Assembly: GCA_963773765.1 (NCBI GenBank)
Contig: CAVZCC010000005.1
Span: 310,001 to 374,000 of the forward strand
Direction of reading: 5' to 3'
DNA length: 64,000 nt
From: CAVZCC01 sp963773765
Lineage (GTDB): Bacteria; Actinomycetota; Acidimicrobiia; Acidimicrobiales; Microtrichaceae
The position numbers and the translations under genes are program-made. A model generated the notes under the pieces. The model saw nothing but the letters and a program-made list of their open reading frames with translations, was not told the DNA's origin and ran no database searches. Each line of letters starts with the position of its first letter. The first letter of the stretch is position 1. Below, piece by piece: positions 46,210 to 55,157 of the stretch.

Positions 46210-46515
46210 TCAGCGACGGAACGGTCGCCGGATCCCGCGGGGCGGGCGCCGGGACTGGTCGGTCGGAGCGGTCCCGGTGGGGGCCGCGGCCGCGGGCACG
46301 CCGGCGGCGATGCGGTCCAGCTCGTGGATGGCGTCGCGGATCTCGGCCCGCACCGTGCGCTGCAGGGCGGTGAGCTCGGCCATGGCGGCACGGAGCTCAT
46401 CGCGGTGGTGCTCGATCATGGCCACCGCCTCGGCCGCCACGAGTGCCAGCTCCTCCGCGGAGCCGGCCCCGGCGGCCAGTCGCTCCCTGTCGTCGGACAG
46501 CTCATCGATGCTCAT
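46210..46515 (-). CDS. Small coiled-coil protein
   Basis: A 101-residue protein whose residues 15-70 form a heptad-patterned Glu/Ala/Leu coiled coil, with a basic tail ending RRPPRGIRRPFRR. Start ATG 46515 with GGGAG upstream; promoter box TACCGT at 46564-46569. First gene of the exosortase operon, 15 nt before the membrane protein gene. Function unknown. Confidence 0.65.
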   Translation of the reverse strand: MSIDELSDDRERLAAGAGSAEELALVAAEAVAMIEHHRDELRAAMAELTALQRTVRAEIRDAIHELDRIAAGVPAAAAPTGTAPTDQSRRPPRGIRRPFRR

Positions 46516-46652
46516 TGCCCCGCTGCTCCCAGGTTCACGTGGTGAGGTCGTGCGCCGCACAGGACGGTAGAAGGCGGCCCTGAACCGGACCTTGCCGCGA
46601 CATGGCGTCAGGGTGAACGGATCGGAACCTTCCCGGCGGGCCGAAAACGGAG

Positions 46653-46684
46653 GGAGGGGGCGCAGCGGCTGCTGCGCCCCCTCC
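46653..46684 (-). terminator. Terminator hairpin after the PstS-like gene
   Basis: Perfect 14-bp GC stem (arms 46653-46666 and 46671-46684, loop GGCT), 31 nt past the stop of the gene at 46715. Separates it from the exosortase operon. Confidence 0.7.
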
Positions 46685-46714
46685 GGCTCCGGGAATCAGG
46701 TCGTGATCAGGCGA

Positions 46715-47842
46715 TCACGGTCCGGGCACCAGGCGGCAGATGCCGTTGGTGCGCTCGGTGACGGGGAGACGGATGTACCCGGTGTCGGAGTAGACAGCGG
46801 TCATCTCCTGGTAGTTGGTCAGACCCGAGAAGTCGTTGGGGTCGTGCGAGGTGCTGCCCTTGCACAGGAACTCCGTGAACTCCCGGACCGCGCCAGCCTT
46901 GCCACCGTCGGCACCACCCAGGTCCTCGGAGCCGGCAACGCCGGTGGTCGAGGTCTTGGTGGTGACGTGGTAGATGAACCGGGTGATGGGGTAGGAGTTG
47001 TTGGAGATCGCAGCGGAGCTCGGACCGATGCCGTCGACGGTCCAGGCCTGGCCCGACTGCCGCTTGTAGGAGAAGGCGCGGAACTCGGCGTAGCTGGACC
47101 ACCAGAGGGCGTTGTCCTCGTTGATCACGGGGTCGTTGATCACCGGCTTGGCGTCGTTCTCGATCGGGTAGAAGCCGGTGGCCAGCTTCTTGACGCAGGC
47201 GCCGGCGTTGGCGTCGAAGCCCAGGTAGGTGTCCATGGTCGCCTTCGTCCCCGAGGACGGCTGCATCCCGATGGGCTCGATCGTCTTGCCGGCATCAGCG
47301 GCGTTGCCGGTGATGGTCTGCCAGCTGGTGATCGAGCAGTTGTAGATGCCCTGGATCTGGGCCTTGGTCAGGTTGCCCGGCGTCCGGGTGCCGTAGGACA
47401 CCATGGCCAGTCCGTCCTTGCCGGTGGCCCAGAAGTTCAGGTCCGACTCGCCGGACGTCTTGGGGGCACGGGACGAGCGGGCGTAGTCGATCTGGCCCAG
47501 CTGGAGGGCCTTCACGCCGGCCGACGAGCCGTTGGGGTACCGGCCCACGAAGTAGTCGTGGTCCCAGTTGCCCTTGACCGCGGTGGAGGCGTTGGCGGGC
47601 TTCAGGCACTGGCCGAGGGTTGCGGAACCGGTGACGTTGTCCGTCTCGCAGCCGTTGGCCTGGTTGTAGATCAGCTCCGCCTTCTGCATGAAGGCATAGG
47701 TCGTGTCGGACCCGCCGCCAACGACCTGGTCGTTGACGTCGTCCCAACCCGATGGCTCGGGGGCAGTGGCACCGGCCAGGCCGGCGACGCTGAAGAGGGT
47801 GGTGGCGGCGAGGACACTCGCAACCAGGACCTTGAGTTTCAT
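46715..47842 (-). CDS. PstS-like secreted substrate-binding protein
   Basis: A 375-residue protein with a Sec signal ending in AGATA and no lipobox. The type II binding-protein fold is suggested by GGGSDTTYAFMQ near the N-terminus, IDYARSSRAP and MQPSSGTKATMDTYLGF, corresponding to the phosphate-contacting segments of PstS. It has no membrane anchor, so must be released or held by a partner. The next upstream gene encodes a small anchored protein. SD AAAGG and a CA-rich leader precede the ATG. Confidence 0.8.
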   Translation of the reverse strand: MKLKVLVASVLAATTLFSVAGLAGATAPEPSGWDDVNDQVVGGGSDTTYAFMQKAELIYNQANGCETDNVTGSATLGQCLKPANASTAVKGNWDHDYFVGRYPNGSSAGVKALQLGQIDYARSSRAPKTSGESDLNFWATGKDGLAMVSYGTRTPGNLTKAQIQGIYNCSITSWQTITGNAADAGKTIEPIGMQPSSGTKATMDTYLGFDANAGACVKKLATGFYPIENDAKPVINDPVINEDNALWWSSYAEFRAFSYKRQSGQAWTVDGIGPSSAAISNNSYPITRFIYHVTTKTSTTGVAGSEDLGGADGGKAGAVREFTEFLCKGSTSHDPNDFSGLTNYQEMTAVYSDTGYIRLPVTERTNGICRLVPGP

Positions 47843-47914
47843 GTGTGCATCCTTTGCTCGTTGTGGTGTTGCTTGGTTGTTGGTTGGGGGGTTGGCGATG
47901 TGGGGTGCGATGGG

Positions 47915-48511
47915 TCAGCCCATCGCCGGGCGGCGGCGCAGGAAGAAGAAGGCGCCGAGGGCCACCGAGCCGCCCACGATGGGCAGCAGGATGCCGAGCG
48001 GGGCCTCCGGGATGACGTCGCCGCCGACCTGGAAGGTGAAGGCCTGCTCGGCGGCGTCGGTCGCGTTGTTCTTGGAGCCGTTGGTGACCCGGACGTAGCA
48101 GGTGGTGTTCTTCTGGACGCCGGCGGGGGCGGTGTCGCCGGCGGCGAAGCAACCCCAGGTGCCGGAACCGTTGTCACCGTCGGGGTTCTCGCCCCGGAAC
48201 ACGTCCAGCTGGGTGGAGCCGTTGCCGGTCGCAGATCCGTTGGGCGTGAGCTCCGACAGCAGCGAGCAGTCGACCGCGTAGTTGAAGGTGGGATCGCTGA
48301 TGCTCTTGCGGCAGATGCCGACGTACATGAGCTGGTTGGGCTTCTGGCCGACCCAGTTGACCGTGGTGGTGGCCACGGCCTGGCTGGCGGTGACCGGGAT
48401 GGGGTTGGGGGTGACCGTGACGGTGCCGAGCGCCCCGGAGGAACCGGTGAGCCCGGTGCCGAGCAGGAGGCCGACCCCGAGGAGGGCCAGGAGGATCTTG
48501 CGTGCGCGCAT
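47915..48511 (-). CDS. Surface protein with C-terminal PEAP-type anchor
   Basis: A 198-residue exported protein: signal peptide ILLALLGVGLLLGTGLTG, a beta-rich middle with conserved Cys (CRKS, CSLL, WGCF, CYVRV) and a C-terminal tail IPEAPLGILLPIVGG followed by a hydrophobic helix and RRRP. The PEP-like motif, helix and Arg cluster are the tripartite signal of exosortase- or sortase-processed proteins. ATG 48511 has GAAAGG upstream. It lies between the sortase-fold gene and the PstS-like gene. Confidence 0.78.
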   Translation of the reverse strand: MRARKILLALLGVGLLLGTGLTGSSGALGTVTVTPNPIPVTASQAVATTTVNWVGQKPNQLMYVGICRKSISDPTFNYAVDCSLLSELTPNGSATGNGSTQLDVFRGENPDGDNGSGTWGCFAAGDTAPAGVQKNTTCYVRVTNGSKNNATDAAEQAFTFQVGGDVIPEAPLGILLPIVGGSVALGAFFFLRRRPAMG

Positions 48512-48737
48512 TGCGTTGCCTTTCGTCGTTCGGACCGGACACAGCTCCGGCCCGAGGTGATCCTCGGGGGTGGCGCGACCCCCTTCAAGGGTTCCGAGCG
48601 ACTGTTCCGCAGGAGTTGGGGGAGCGTTCACCGATCACCTCCACACCGTTCCGACGGGCCCGTGGACGCGACGGAACGCCCCGGTCCGAACGGGGACGGA
48701 GGGTGCCGGGACCGGCGCCGGGAGCGACCGACGGACG

Positions 48738-49727
48738 TCAGTACGTGATGGGCAGGAAGGCGTCCAGGTTGAACAGGATGAGGACGACACCGAGGGCGAC
48801 CGCAGGCCCGGCCACGATCAGCACGGTGGACATCTGGTACCGCCGGCGCAGCTCCACGAACCCGTAGACGCCGATGGCGACCACGGCGATGCCGGCCAAC
48901 AGGAGCAGGAGCCCGCCCCCGCCGCGCTCGTCGAACGGACCGGGATCCTTGTCCGGCACGATCTTGACGCGCTGGTCCTCGGGGATCTCCGGCGGCGTGC
49001 CCTTGACGCCGGCCTGCACGACCACCCGCCGGCCGTCCAGCGGTCCGCCGGCGCTGGTGACGAGCGTCAGGCGTGAGGGCCCGGACGGGTCCATCACCTT
49101 GGTGTCACCGTCGCCGACGGTGCGGACCTTGGTGACCCGGTACACGAACACCTCGCCGGTGCGGGTACGGAGGTAGATGGACGCGCCGGCGGCCAGGTCC
49201 TCGATCTTCCCGAACGGGTAGCCCCACCGGGTGGAGTGGCCCAGGATCACCGTGTTGCCCTGTCCCGGCGGGGCGCTGCCGTCGCGCCACCCGGGTCCAC
49301 CCCGGATCAGCACGGGGGACGCGCCCTTGACCACCACTTCGTCCAGGCCGATGGTGGGGACCTGCAGCACGAAGGCGGCGTCACCCACGGCCAGGTCCGC
49401 CTTGGCGTCGCGGTACTCGTCCACCCGGTGCTGCTGCCGCTGGCGGTAGGCCACGGGCAGGAGGAACACCTCCAGGCAGGCCAGCGCCAGCAGGCCCAAC
49501 AGGACGGCGATGAGGACGGACCGGGCCCGGGACGGTCCGGTGTCGCGGGTGTCGTCCTCCGGGACCTCCGGCGCCGGCGGACCATCCGGCACCGTGTCCA
49601 CCGGGGCCGGCCCCGCGGCGTCGGCCGGTCCCCCGCCGGGACCGGTCCGCGTCCGGAGGTCGATCGCAGGCTCGGCTCCGGTCGGTTCCGTTCCGATGGC
49701 CTCCCGGCGCGCCGTCAGGTCGGTCAC
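48738..49727 (-). CDS. Sortase-fold protein lacking the catalytic cysteine
   Basis: A 329-residue protein with an N-terminal Pro-rich region, a membrane helix (68-92), a sortase core (about 118-242) and two C-terminal helices (about 275-325). The catalytic His is H164 in ILGHSTRWGYPFG and the Arg is in DGRRVVVQ (233-234), but the TLxTC motif reads TLVTS: S225 replaces the cysteine (codon AGC). It overlaps the PstS-like gene by GTGA, so it is co-expressed with pst genes. Perhaps a non-catalytic scaffold or a Ser-type variant. Confidence 0.85.
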   Translation of the reverse strand: MTDLTARREAIGTEPTGAEPAIDLRTRTGPGGGPADAAGPAPVDTVPDGPPAPEVPEDDTRDTGPSRARSVLIAVLLGLLALACLEVFLLPVAYRQRQQHRVDEYRDAKADLAVGDAAFVLQVPTIGLDEVVVKGASPVLIRGGPGWRDGSAPPGQGNTVILGHSTRWGYPFGKIEDLAAGASIYLRTRTGEVFVYRVTKVRTVGDGDTKVMDPSGPSRLTLVTSAGGPLDGRRVVVQAGVKGTPPEIPEDQRVKIVPDKDPGPFDERGGGGLLLLLAGIAVVAIGVYGFVELRRRYQMSTVLIVAGPAVALGVVLILFNLDAFLPITY

Positions 49728-51460
49728 GCCGCGGACCCCCGGCGTTGGTACAGCGACCGGAGCACGACGAACATGCCGGCGCCGATGCAGAGGGTGACCA
49801 TCCGGTCGAGCGGACTCAACGACAGGCCGGGGATGGGGTACGGCATGCGTCCGGTGGCCGAGACCCGGGAGGTGGCCGGATCGGCCGCCGTGCCCGAAGC
49901 ACCGGCCGTTCCGGCTGCGTCACCGGAGGCATCCAGGCCCGCCACCTCGGACGCCACCTCCGGTGTCAGCTCGGAGAACCCTGCGGTGTCGTCGAAGGAG
50001 GCGTCGCCGAAGTCGGTGGTGTCCAGTTCGGCGAACGCCTCGGCGGACGGCGTCAGCTCCGGATCCGGTTCAGCCGCTGCGGCCTCGTCCGGTCCGTCGC
50101 ACAGCTTCACCGGCCCCTTCACCCCCAGGCCACCCGGAGGAGCGAAGGGACCGCCGTCGGCGCTGGAGTAGACGGTGCCCTTGGCCGCAGGGCAATTGGA
50201 CTCCACGATCTTGTCCGCTGCGGCCAGCGACGTGGCCACCATCGGCGCGGTGATCCTGCCGTCGCCCAGCCCTGCTGCTCGGTCCTGTCCCGCCCCGACC
50301 TGCCAGCGGATCAGGGTGGCGATCCCGTTGGCCTCGTCGGCGGACAGGCCGGTGGCAGGGGCGTAGAGCTTGTTGACCCACGTGATGGGATAGGCGCCGG
50401 GGACGACCGAGGTTGCGCCGGCGAGGGGCGTCCCGTTGCCGGCCGCCACGGCGGCGGTGATGGACTCGGGCGTGGCCAGGAGCCACTCACCGGCCGCGTT
50501 CCGGATGTAGGCCCGGAACATCGGCGTGCGCTGGTCGGCCGGCCGGGCGTCGTTCACCGTGAAGGCATCCGTGACGAACGACGGGGACGCGGAGCCGACC
50601 GTCCCGCCCTGGGAGATCTCGCTGGAGCCGGGGTCCAGTCCCTCCCGGATGGGAACCACCGCGTTGTCCATCCCCAGACGGGACGGCGTGAACGGGTTGG
50701 GCCACACCTCCGACGGGCCGGGCGCCGCCGCGGTCGGATCGGTGGGAGGAGCGAAGAAGACCCTGCGCACCTCCGGCTCCACTGCGGCAAGGTAGGCGTC
50801 CAGGTAGTAGTTGTACGCGTCGGCGTCGCTGCGGACCACCGGACGGGCACCGCGGATGGGCGGGAAGAGGAACTGGTTGGCCTGGTCGATCTCCAGGTTC
50901 TGGCCCACGTCCGGACGGGTCCAGATGTTGGACCGCTCGTAGAAGAGGTCGGCGATCGTTCCCGAGGTGAGCCGGAAGTTCCCGGCGTACGGGACCCGGT
51001 CGATGATGGGATTGCAGTCGGACTCGGGGTCCAGGCACTTGTTCGGGAAGATCCCCAGGGGCGGCACGAACCCGAAGAACTGCAGCCCGACGGCCTGGAC
51101 AGGGGCTTCGATGAGGCCCCGACCCGATTTGCGGAGGTCGGCCAGCTCCGCCTCGCTGAACGGCACGCCGGAGATGGTGAAGTCCGACCGGCCCTCGATG
51201 AAGGACCGGCGGGCCCCCTGCGTGCCGGCCGTGATGTAGTCGATCTGGGTCTTCGTCCCCGCCCCGTCCAGTACCTCCGCAGCCGTGTCCATGAAGACCC
51301 GGGCCTCGGCCGGCACCTCACCCTGGAAGCTGACCGCGTCCGGTTGGGCCACGCCCCCCTGGGCCCGGGCCGCCGACGGCAGGACGACCCACAGGCCGGC
51401 CACCGCCACGAGGACGGAGCGGATCAGGGCCCTGCGGCCCGGCCGACGCACACGCCTCAC
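49724..51460 (-). CDS. Divergent PstS-like protein with C-terminal membrane anchor
   Basis: A 578-residue protein with a signal peptide (LVAVAGLWVVLPSAARA), a binding-protein-like domain containing YITAGTQGARRSFIEGRSDF and TISGVPF, a long acidic Ala-rich stretch (about 470-535) and one C-terminal helix (MVTLCIGAGMFVVLRSLY) with RR. The ligand-binding signature is more divergent than in PstS. Starts at GTG 51460 overlapping the previous stop. Tethered companion of the second Pst transporter. Confidence 0.78.
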   Translation of the reverse strand: MRRVRRPGRRALIRSVLVAVAGLWVVLPSAARAQGGVAQPDAVSFQGEVPAEARVFMDTAAEVLDGAGTKTQIDYITAGTQGARRSFIEGRSDFTISGVPFSEAELADLRKSGRGLIEAPVQAVGLQFFGFVPPLGIFPNKCLDPESDCNPIIDRVPYAGNFRLTSGTIADLFYERSNIWTRPDVGQNLEIDQANQFLFPPIRGARPVVRSDADAYNYYLDAYLAAVEPEVRRVFFAPPTDPTAAAPGPSEVWPNPFTPSRLGMDNAVVPIREGLDPGSSEISQGGTVGSASPSFVTDAFTVNDARPADQRTPMFRAYIRNAAGEWLLATPESITAAVAAGNGTPLAGATSVVPGAYPITWVNKLYAPATGLSADEANGIATLIRWQVGAGQDRAAGLGDGRITAPMVATSLAAADKIVESNCPAAKGTVYSSADGGPFAPPGGLGVKGPVKLCDGPDEAAAAEPDPELTPSAEAFAELDTTDFGDASFDDTAGFSELTPEVASEVAGLDASGDAAGTAGASGTAADPATSRVSATGRMPYPIPGLSLSPLDRMVTLCIGAGMFVVLRSLYQRRGSAA

Positions 51461-53022
51461 CGCTTCTGCCACGACGACTTGGTCCCGCGGGACACGAACG
51501 ATCCGATGGCCACCAGCGCGGCGCCGAGCAGCAGGGTGAACAGCACGTCGCTGTTCTCCGGCCCGGCACTCCCCGTCGACGCCGCGGCCTGGCCCGCGAC
51601 CGCCCCGGTCTCCGGGTCCACCACCGCCTCCTCGGAGGCCGCCGCCTCCGCCGCAGCCGCCTCTGCTGCGGCTGCCTCGGCGGCCGCGGTCTCTGCCGCG
51701 GCGGCTTCTGCCGCGGCGGCGTCCGCCGCAGCGCCACCGGCCGAGGCGCCACCGGCTGCAGCGGCGCCGGCGGCGGTGGACCCGGCAGCCTTCTTGGCCG
51801 CGGCGGGCGCGTTCTGGAGCGAGGGCGGCGGGGGTGCACCACAGGTGGCGGTGGGCGGCCGGGGCGGTGCGCCGGGGATCTTGGCCGTGGCGTCGAGGGC
51901 GATGTCCACCAGCTGGACCGACAGGCGCGAGTAGGCCAGGGGCTCGGCCCGTTCCTGGCCCTTGCACACGGCGTAGTTGAGGTAGGTGGCCAGCGCCTTG
52001 CCCTTGGCCGGGTCGAAGCCGGTGGTCTGGGCGATGGCGTAGGAGTAGGTGGACGGGAAGTAGGCCCGGGGGTCCCCACCGCTGTAGCTCAGCTTGAACG
52101 TGCCGTTGCCGACGGGCGTGGCGTAGCCGAGGGCCACGGTGGCGTTGGGGGGGTTGGGCGGCGTGAACGCACCGGAGGCGTTCTGGATCTGGGCCGCGGG
52201 GAGGTTCTTGACCTTGGTGTAGCCGGTCTCGATGTAGGTGACGGAGTCCGCGTTGGCCCCGGTGGCGTTGGCCACGCCGTCGGACTGCGGTGCCTGGGAC
52301 ACCTTGCCGTAGCCGGTGGGCCACTGCGAGATGGGCTGGTTCCGCTCCAGGTACTGGTCCTGGCCGTAGTTGCCGGAGGCGACGAAGGCCCGGAACTGGC
52401 CCCACACCGCACCGGCCCGCTGCTGGCAGAACTCGCTGAACACGTAGCTGGTGCCGGACCGGTCGGCCCGCACCACCGGGCGCACCGGCCGGGCCGGCAG
52501 GGGCGCCCCCGGGTTGGTGGCGGCGATGGCCGGGTCGTTCCACTGGATGTCCGGGACGGTGAACAGCTTGCAGGCCGCCTCGGCGGTCAGCTTGAGGTCC
52601 GTGATGCGCCGGCCGTCGGTGCCCTGGACGTTGAACATGAACGCCAGTGCGCCGGCGGCCACCGGCACGTAGACGAACGGTCCCCGCTTGTTGGCGGCGG
52701 GGAGCTCCTCGTCCAGGAACGGGATGTCGCTCTGGCCGAAGTCCAGCACGCCGGAGCTGTACTTGTCCCGGCCGAACCCGGACCCGGCGGCCGAGTAGTT
52801 GATCTTGACGCTGTAGGGCGGCTTGGCCACGTCGGCCCGCCACTGGGCGACCATGAGGCTGACGAAGGAGGAGCCGCCGCCGGTCACGATGGGCCCCTGG
52901 GCCGACGCCGGCGGAGCGCCCAACAGGGTGGTCATGGCCAGCACGCCGACGGCGAGCACGGCGCGGAGCGTCGTCGTGACGGCTCGGGTGGGGCCGGCCA
53001 CACGGGGCGGGGTGGGCGTCAT
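51457..53022 (-). CDS. pstS2: PstS-type phosphate-binding protein with membrane anchor
   Basis: A 521-residue protein: signal peptide, PstS domain with TGGGSSFVSLMVAQWR, SGFGRDKYSSGVLDFGQSD and RADRSGTSYVFSEF, an Ala/Glu-rich spacer of about 60 residues (AAAAEAAAAE repeats, 51600-51740) and a C-terminal helix (VLFTLLLGAALVAIGSFV) with a short basic tail. Unlike the lipoprotein PstS at 11.8 kb it is anchored at the C-terminus. Overlaps pstB2 by ATGA. Confidence 0.88.
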   Translation of the reverse strand: MTPTPPRVAGPTRAVTTTLRAVLAVGVLAMTTLLGAPPASAQGPIVTGGGSSFVSLMVAQWRADVAKPPYSVKINYSAAGSGFGRDKYSSGVLDFGQSDIPFLDEELPAANKRGPFVYVPVAAGALAFMFNVQGTDGRRITDLKLTAEAACKLFTVPDIQWNDPAIAATNPGAPLPARPVRPVVRADRSGTSYVFSEFCQQRAGAVWGQFRAFVASGNYGQDQYLERNQPISQWPTGYGKVSQAPQSDGVANATGANADSVTYIETGYTKVKNLPAAQIQNASGAFTPPNPPNATVALGYATPVGNGTFKLSYSGGDPRAYFPSTYSYAIAQTTGFDPAKGKALATYLNYAVCKGQERAEPLAYSRLSVQLVDIALDATAKIPGAPPRPPTATCGAPPPPSLQNAPAAAKKAAGSTAAGAAAAGGASAGGAAADAAAAEAAAAETAAAEAAAAEAAAAEAAASEEAVVDPETGAVAGQAAASTGSAGPENSDVLFTLLLGAALVAIGSFVSRGTKSSWQKR

Positions 53023-54035
53023 CCGAACCTGCCGTTGACGTAGTCGAGCGTCCGGGGGTCGGACGGGTTGGAGAACACACGCTCGGTCGGACCGGACTCC
53101 ACGATGCGGCCCGGCGTTCCCAGCGTCTCCACCAGGAAGAAGGCGCAGTCGTCGCTGACCCGCTGGGCCTGCTGCATGTTGTGGGTGACGATGATGATGG
53201 TGATGTCGTCACAGAGCTCCCGGATGGTCTGCTCGATCACCCGGGTGGAGATGGGGTCCAGCGCCGAGCAGGGCTCGTCCATGAGCAGGACGTCGGGGTG
53301 CACCGCCAGCGAGCGGGCGATGCACAGCCGCTGCTGCTGGCCGCCGGACAGGGACATGCCCCCCTCGTGGAGGCGGTCCTTGACCTCCTCCCACAGCCCG
53401 GCGCGCCGCAGGCACTGCTCCACCAGGGCTTCGGGGTCATCACATGAGGTGCCCGACAGCCCCAGGCCGGCCAGCACGTTGTCCGCGATGGTCATGGACG
53501 GGAACGGGTTGGGCTTCTGGAAGACCATGCCGATGCGCATCCGGACCTCGGTGGGGCTGATCTCCTCCGAGTAGATGTCGGTGCCGTTGAGCAGCACCTG
53601 GCCGGCCAGGGCGGCGCCCGGGACCAGTTCGTGCATGCGGTTGAGGGCCCGCAGGAAGGTCGACTTGCCACAGCCGGACGGCCCGATGAGCGCCGTCACC
53701 CGGCCCGGCTCCATGGAGAGGGTGCAGCGCTCCAGCACCTTGCGCCCGCTGAACCACTGGCTCAGGTCGATGGCGTCCACCCGGGCCGCCTCCTGGGCCT
53801 CCCGGTCGTTGCCGACGGGGCCGGCCTGCCGGTCGCGGACCAGGAGGTCGGAGATGGTCGCACCGCCGGCCGCCGGAGCGGTTGGGGACGGCCCGACGGG
53901 GGCGACGGGGGCGGCGGGGGCCCGGTCGGCCACGCTCACCGTGGCCGACCCGTTGAGACCGGGTGCGGCCTGGTGCAGGGCCTCGGGCGGGATCTCCAGG
54001 CCGGGCGGGGGCTGGAACGGGGGTGGTGTGGTCAT
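53019..54035 (-). CDS. pstB2: Phosphate ABC transporter ATPase PstB, second copy
   Basis: A 338-residue ATPase with a long Pro/Ala N-terminal extension (1-80). Core motifs: Walker A GPSGCGKSTFLRAL, signature LSGGQQQRLCIARS, Walker B LLMDEPCSALDP, H-loop VTHNMQQAQRVSDD. Ends YVNGRFG as in PstB. The extension and sequence differ from the first pstB, so it is not a recent duplicate. Confidence 0.96.
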   Translation of the reverse strand: MTTPPPFQPPPGLEIPPEALHQAAPGLNGSATVSVADRAPAAPVAPVGPSPTAPAAGGATISDLLVRDRQAGPVGNDREAQEAARVDAIDLSQWFSGRKVLERCTLSMEPGRVTALIGPSGCGKSTFLRALNRMHELVPGAALAGQVLLNGTDIYSEEISPTEVRMRIGMVFQKPNPFPSMTIADNVLAGLGLSGTSCDDPEALVEQCLRRAGLWEEVKDRLHEGGMSLSGGQQQRLCIARSLAVHPDVLLMDEPCSALDPISTRVIEQTIRELCDDITIIIVTHNMQQAQRVSDDCAFFLVETLGTPGRIVESGPTERVFSNPSDPRTLDYVNGRFG

Positions 54036-55156
54036 CGTGAGACTCCGCGACGCTTGGCGCCCCGCTCGCCGATCACGCGGGCGGTGACGAACAGGATCAG
54101 GACGAGGATGATCAGGACCAGCGCACCGGACCACGCCCGGGCCCGCTGGGCCTCGTTGGGCTCCCGCAGGAGTGACCACACGAACAGGGGCAGGTCGGAC
54201 TGCGGTCCGTTGAACGGGTTGTAGTTGGTGGTGGCACTGCCGAAGGCGGTGAGCAGCACCGGGGCGGTCTCGCCCACGGCGCGGGCGATGCCCAGGATGG
54301 ACGCCGTGATCAGGCCGGCCCGAGCCGTGGGCAGGACCACCTGCATCACCGACCGCCACTGCGGCGCACCCAGCGCCAGCGCGGACTCCCGGAGCCCGTC
54401 GTCGATGGTCCGCAGGATCTCCTCCGCGGTCCGGGTCACGATCGGGATCATCATGATGGCCAGCGCCACCCCGGCGGATGCACCGGAGAACCCGTGGCCC
54501 TCGTTGACCCAGATCGTGAACACGATCAGGCCGGCCACGATGGAGGGCAACCCGCTCATGGCGTCCACCACGAACCGCACGGGCACGGCCATCCGGCCCT
54601 TGATCTCGTGCAGGTAGACGGCGGTGAGGATGGCGATCGGCACCGCCAGCACGGTGGCGATGATCATCTGCTGGATGGTGCCGACGATGGCGTGGTAGGC
54701 GCCCCCGCCCTCGTCCAGCGGGCCGACCTCGGACAGGTCCTCGGTGAAGAAGGCCCAGTCCAGCCCGCCGATGCCCTTGATGAAGACGTAGACGATCATC
54801 CACACCAGCACGCCCACCGCGATGGCGCCCGTGGCCCAGATGAGCGTGGTCATCAGCCGGTCCTGGGCCACCACCCGGCTGGTGCGGTCCCGGGCCAACA
54901 GGTACGTGGCGGCCAGGAACCAGATGAGGGCCCAGATGGCGAAGGTCAGCGGGTGCTGCCAGTCCATGACCAGGCACAGCACCCAGCTGGCACCCAGGCC
55001 GGAGCCTGCGGACAGCAGCAGCTCCACCCGGTCCTGGGCGGTGAGCTGGCGGGGCCGCGACGGCTCCTGGTCCGGGACCGGCGGCCACGGCACGCCCGAC
55101 GGCTCGTCGGGGCCGGCCGGTGCGGTGTCCTGCGGTTCGTCCAGGAGCGCCGTCAT
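54032..55156 (-). CDS. pstA2: Phosphate ABC transporter permease PstA, second copy
   Basis: A 374-residue permease with an additional N-terminal pair of helices (about 55-95) before the standard six. Conserved segments AMSGLPSIVAGLIVF, the coupling loop LRESALALGAPQWRS and ARAVGETAPVLLTAFG. ATG 55156 lies 1 nt after the pstC2 stop. Overlaps pstB2 by ATGA. Confidence 0.95.
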   Translation of the reverse strand: MTALLDEPQDTAPAGPDEPSGVPWPPVPDQEPSRPRQLTAQDRVELLLSAGSGLGASWVLCLVMDWQHPLTFAIWALIWFLAATYLLARDRTSRVVAQDRLMTTLIWATGAIAVGVLVWMIVYVFIKGIGGLDWAFFTEDLSEVGPLDEGGGAYHAIVGTIQQMIIATVLAVPIAILTAVYLHEIKGRMAVPVRFVVDAMSGLPSIVAGLIVFTIWVNEGHGFSGASAGVALAIMMIPIVTRTAEEILRTIDDGLRESALALGAPQWRSVMQVVLPTARAGLITASILGIARAVGETAPVLLTAFGSATTNYNPFNGPQSDLPLFVWSLLREPNEAQRARAWSGALVLIILVLILFVTARVIGERGAKRRGVSR

Positions 55157-55157
55157 G

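Noticed and set aside
46612..46618. Single GGTGAAC resembling a PHO-box half
   Set aside because: No second unit at 11-nt spacing and not placed upstream of a phosphate gene in the right orientation.
51600..51740. Repeated GCGGCTGCCTCGGC-type units as a possible minisatellite or CRISPR
   Set aside because: They encode an Ala/Glu-rich spacer of the PstS2 protein; no constant repeat with unique spacers.
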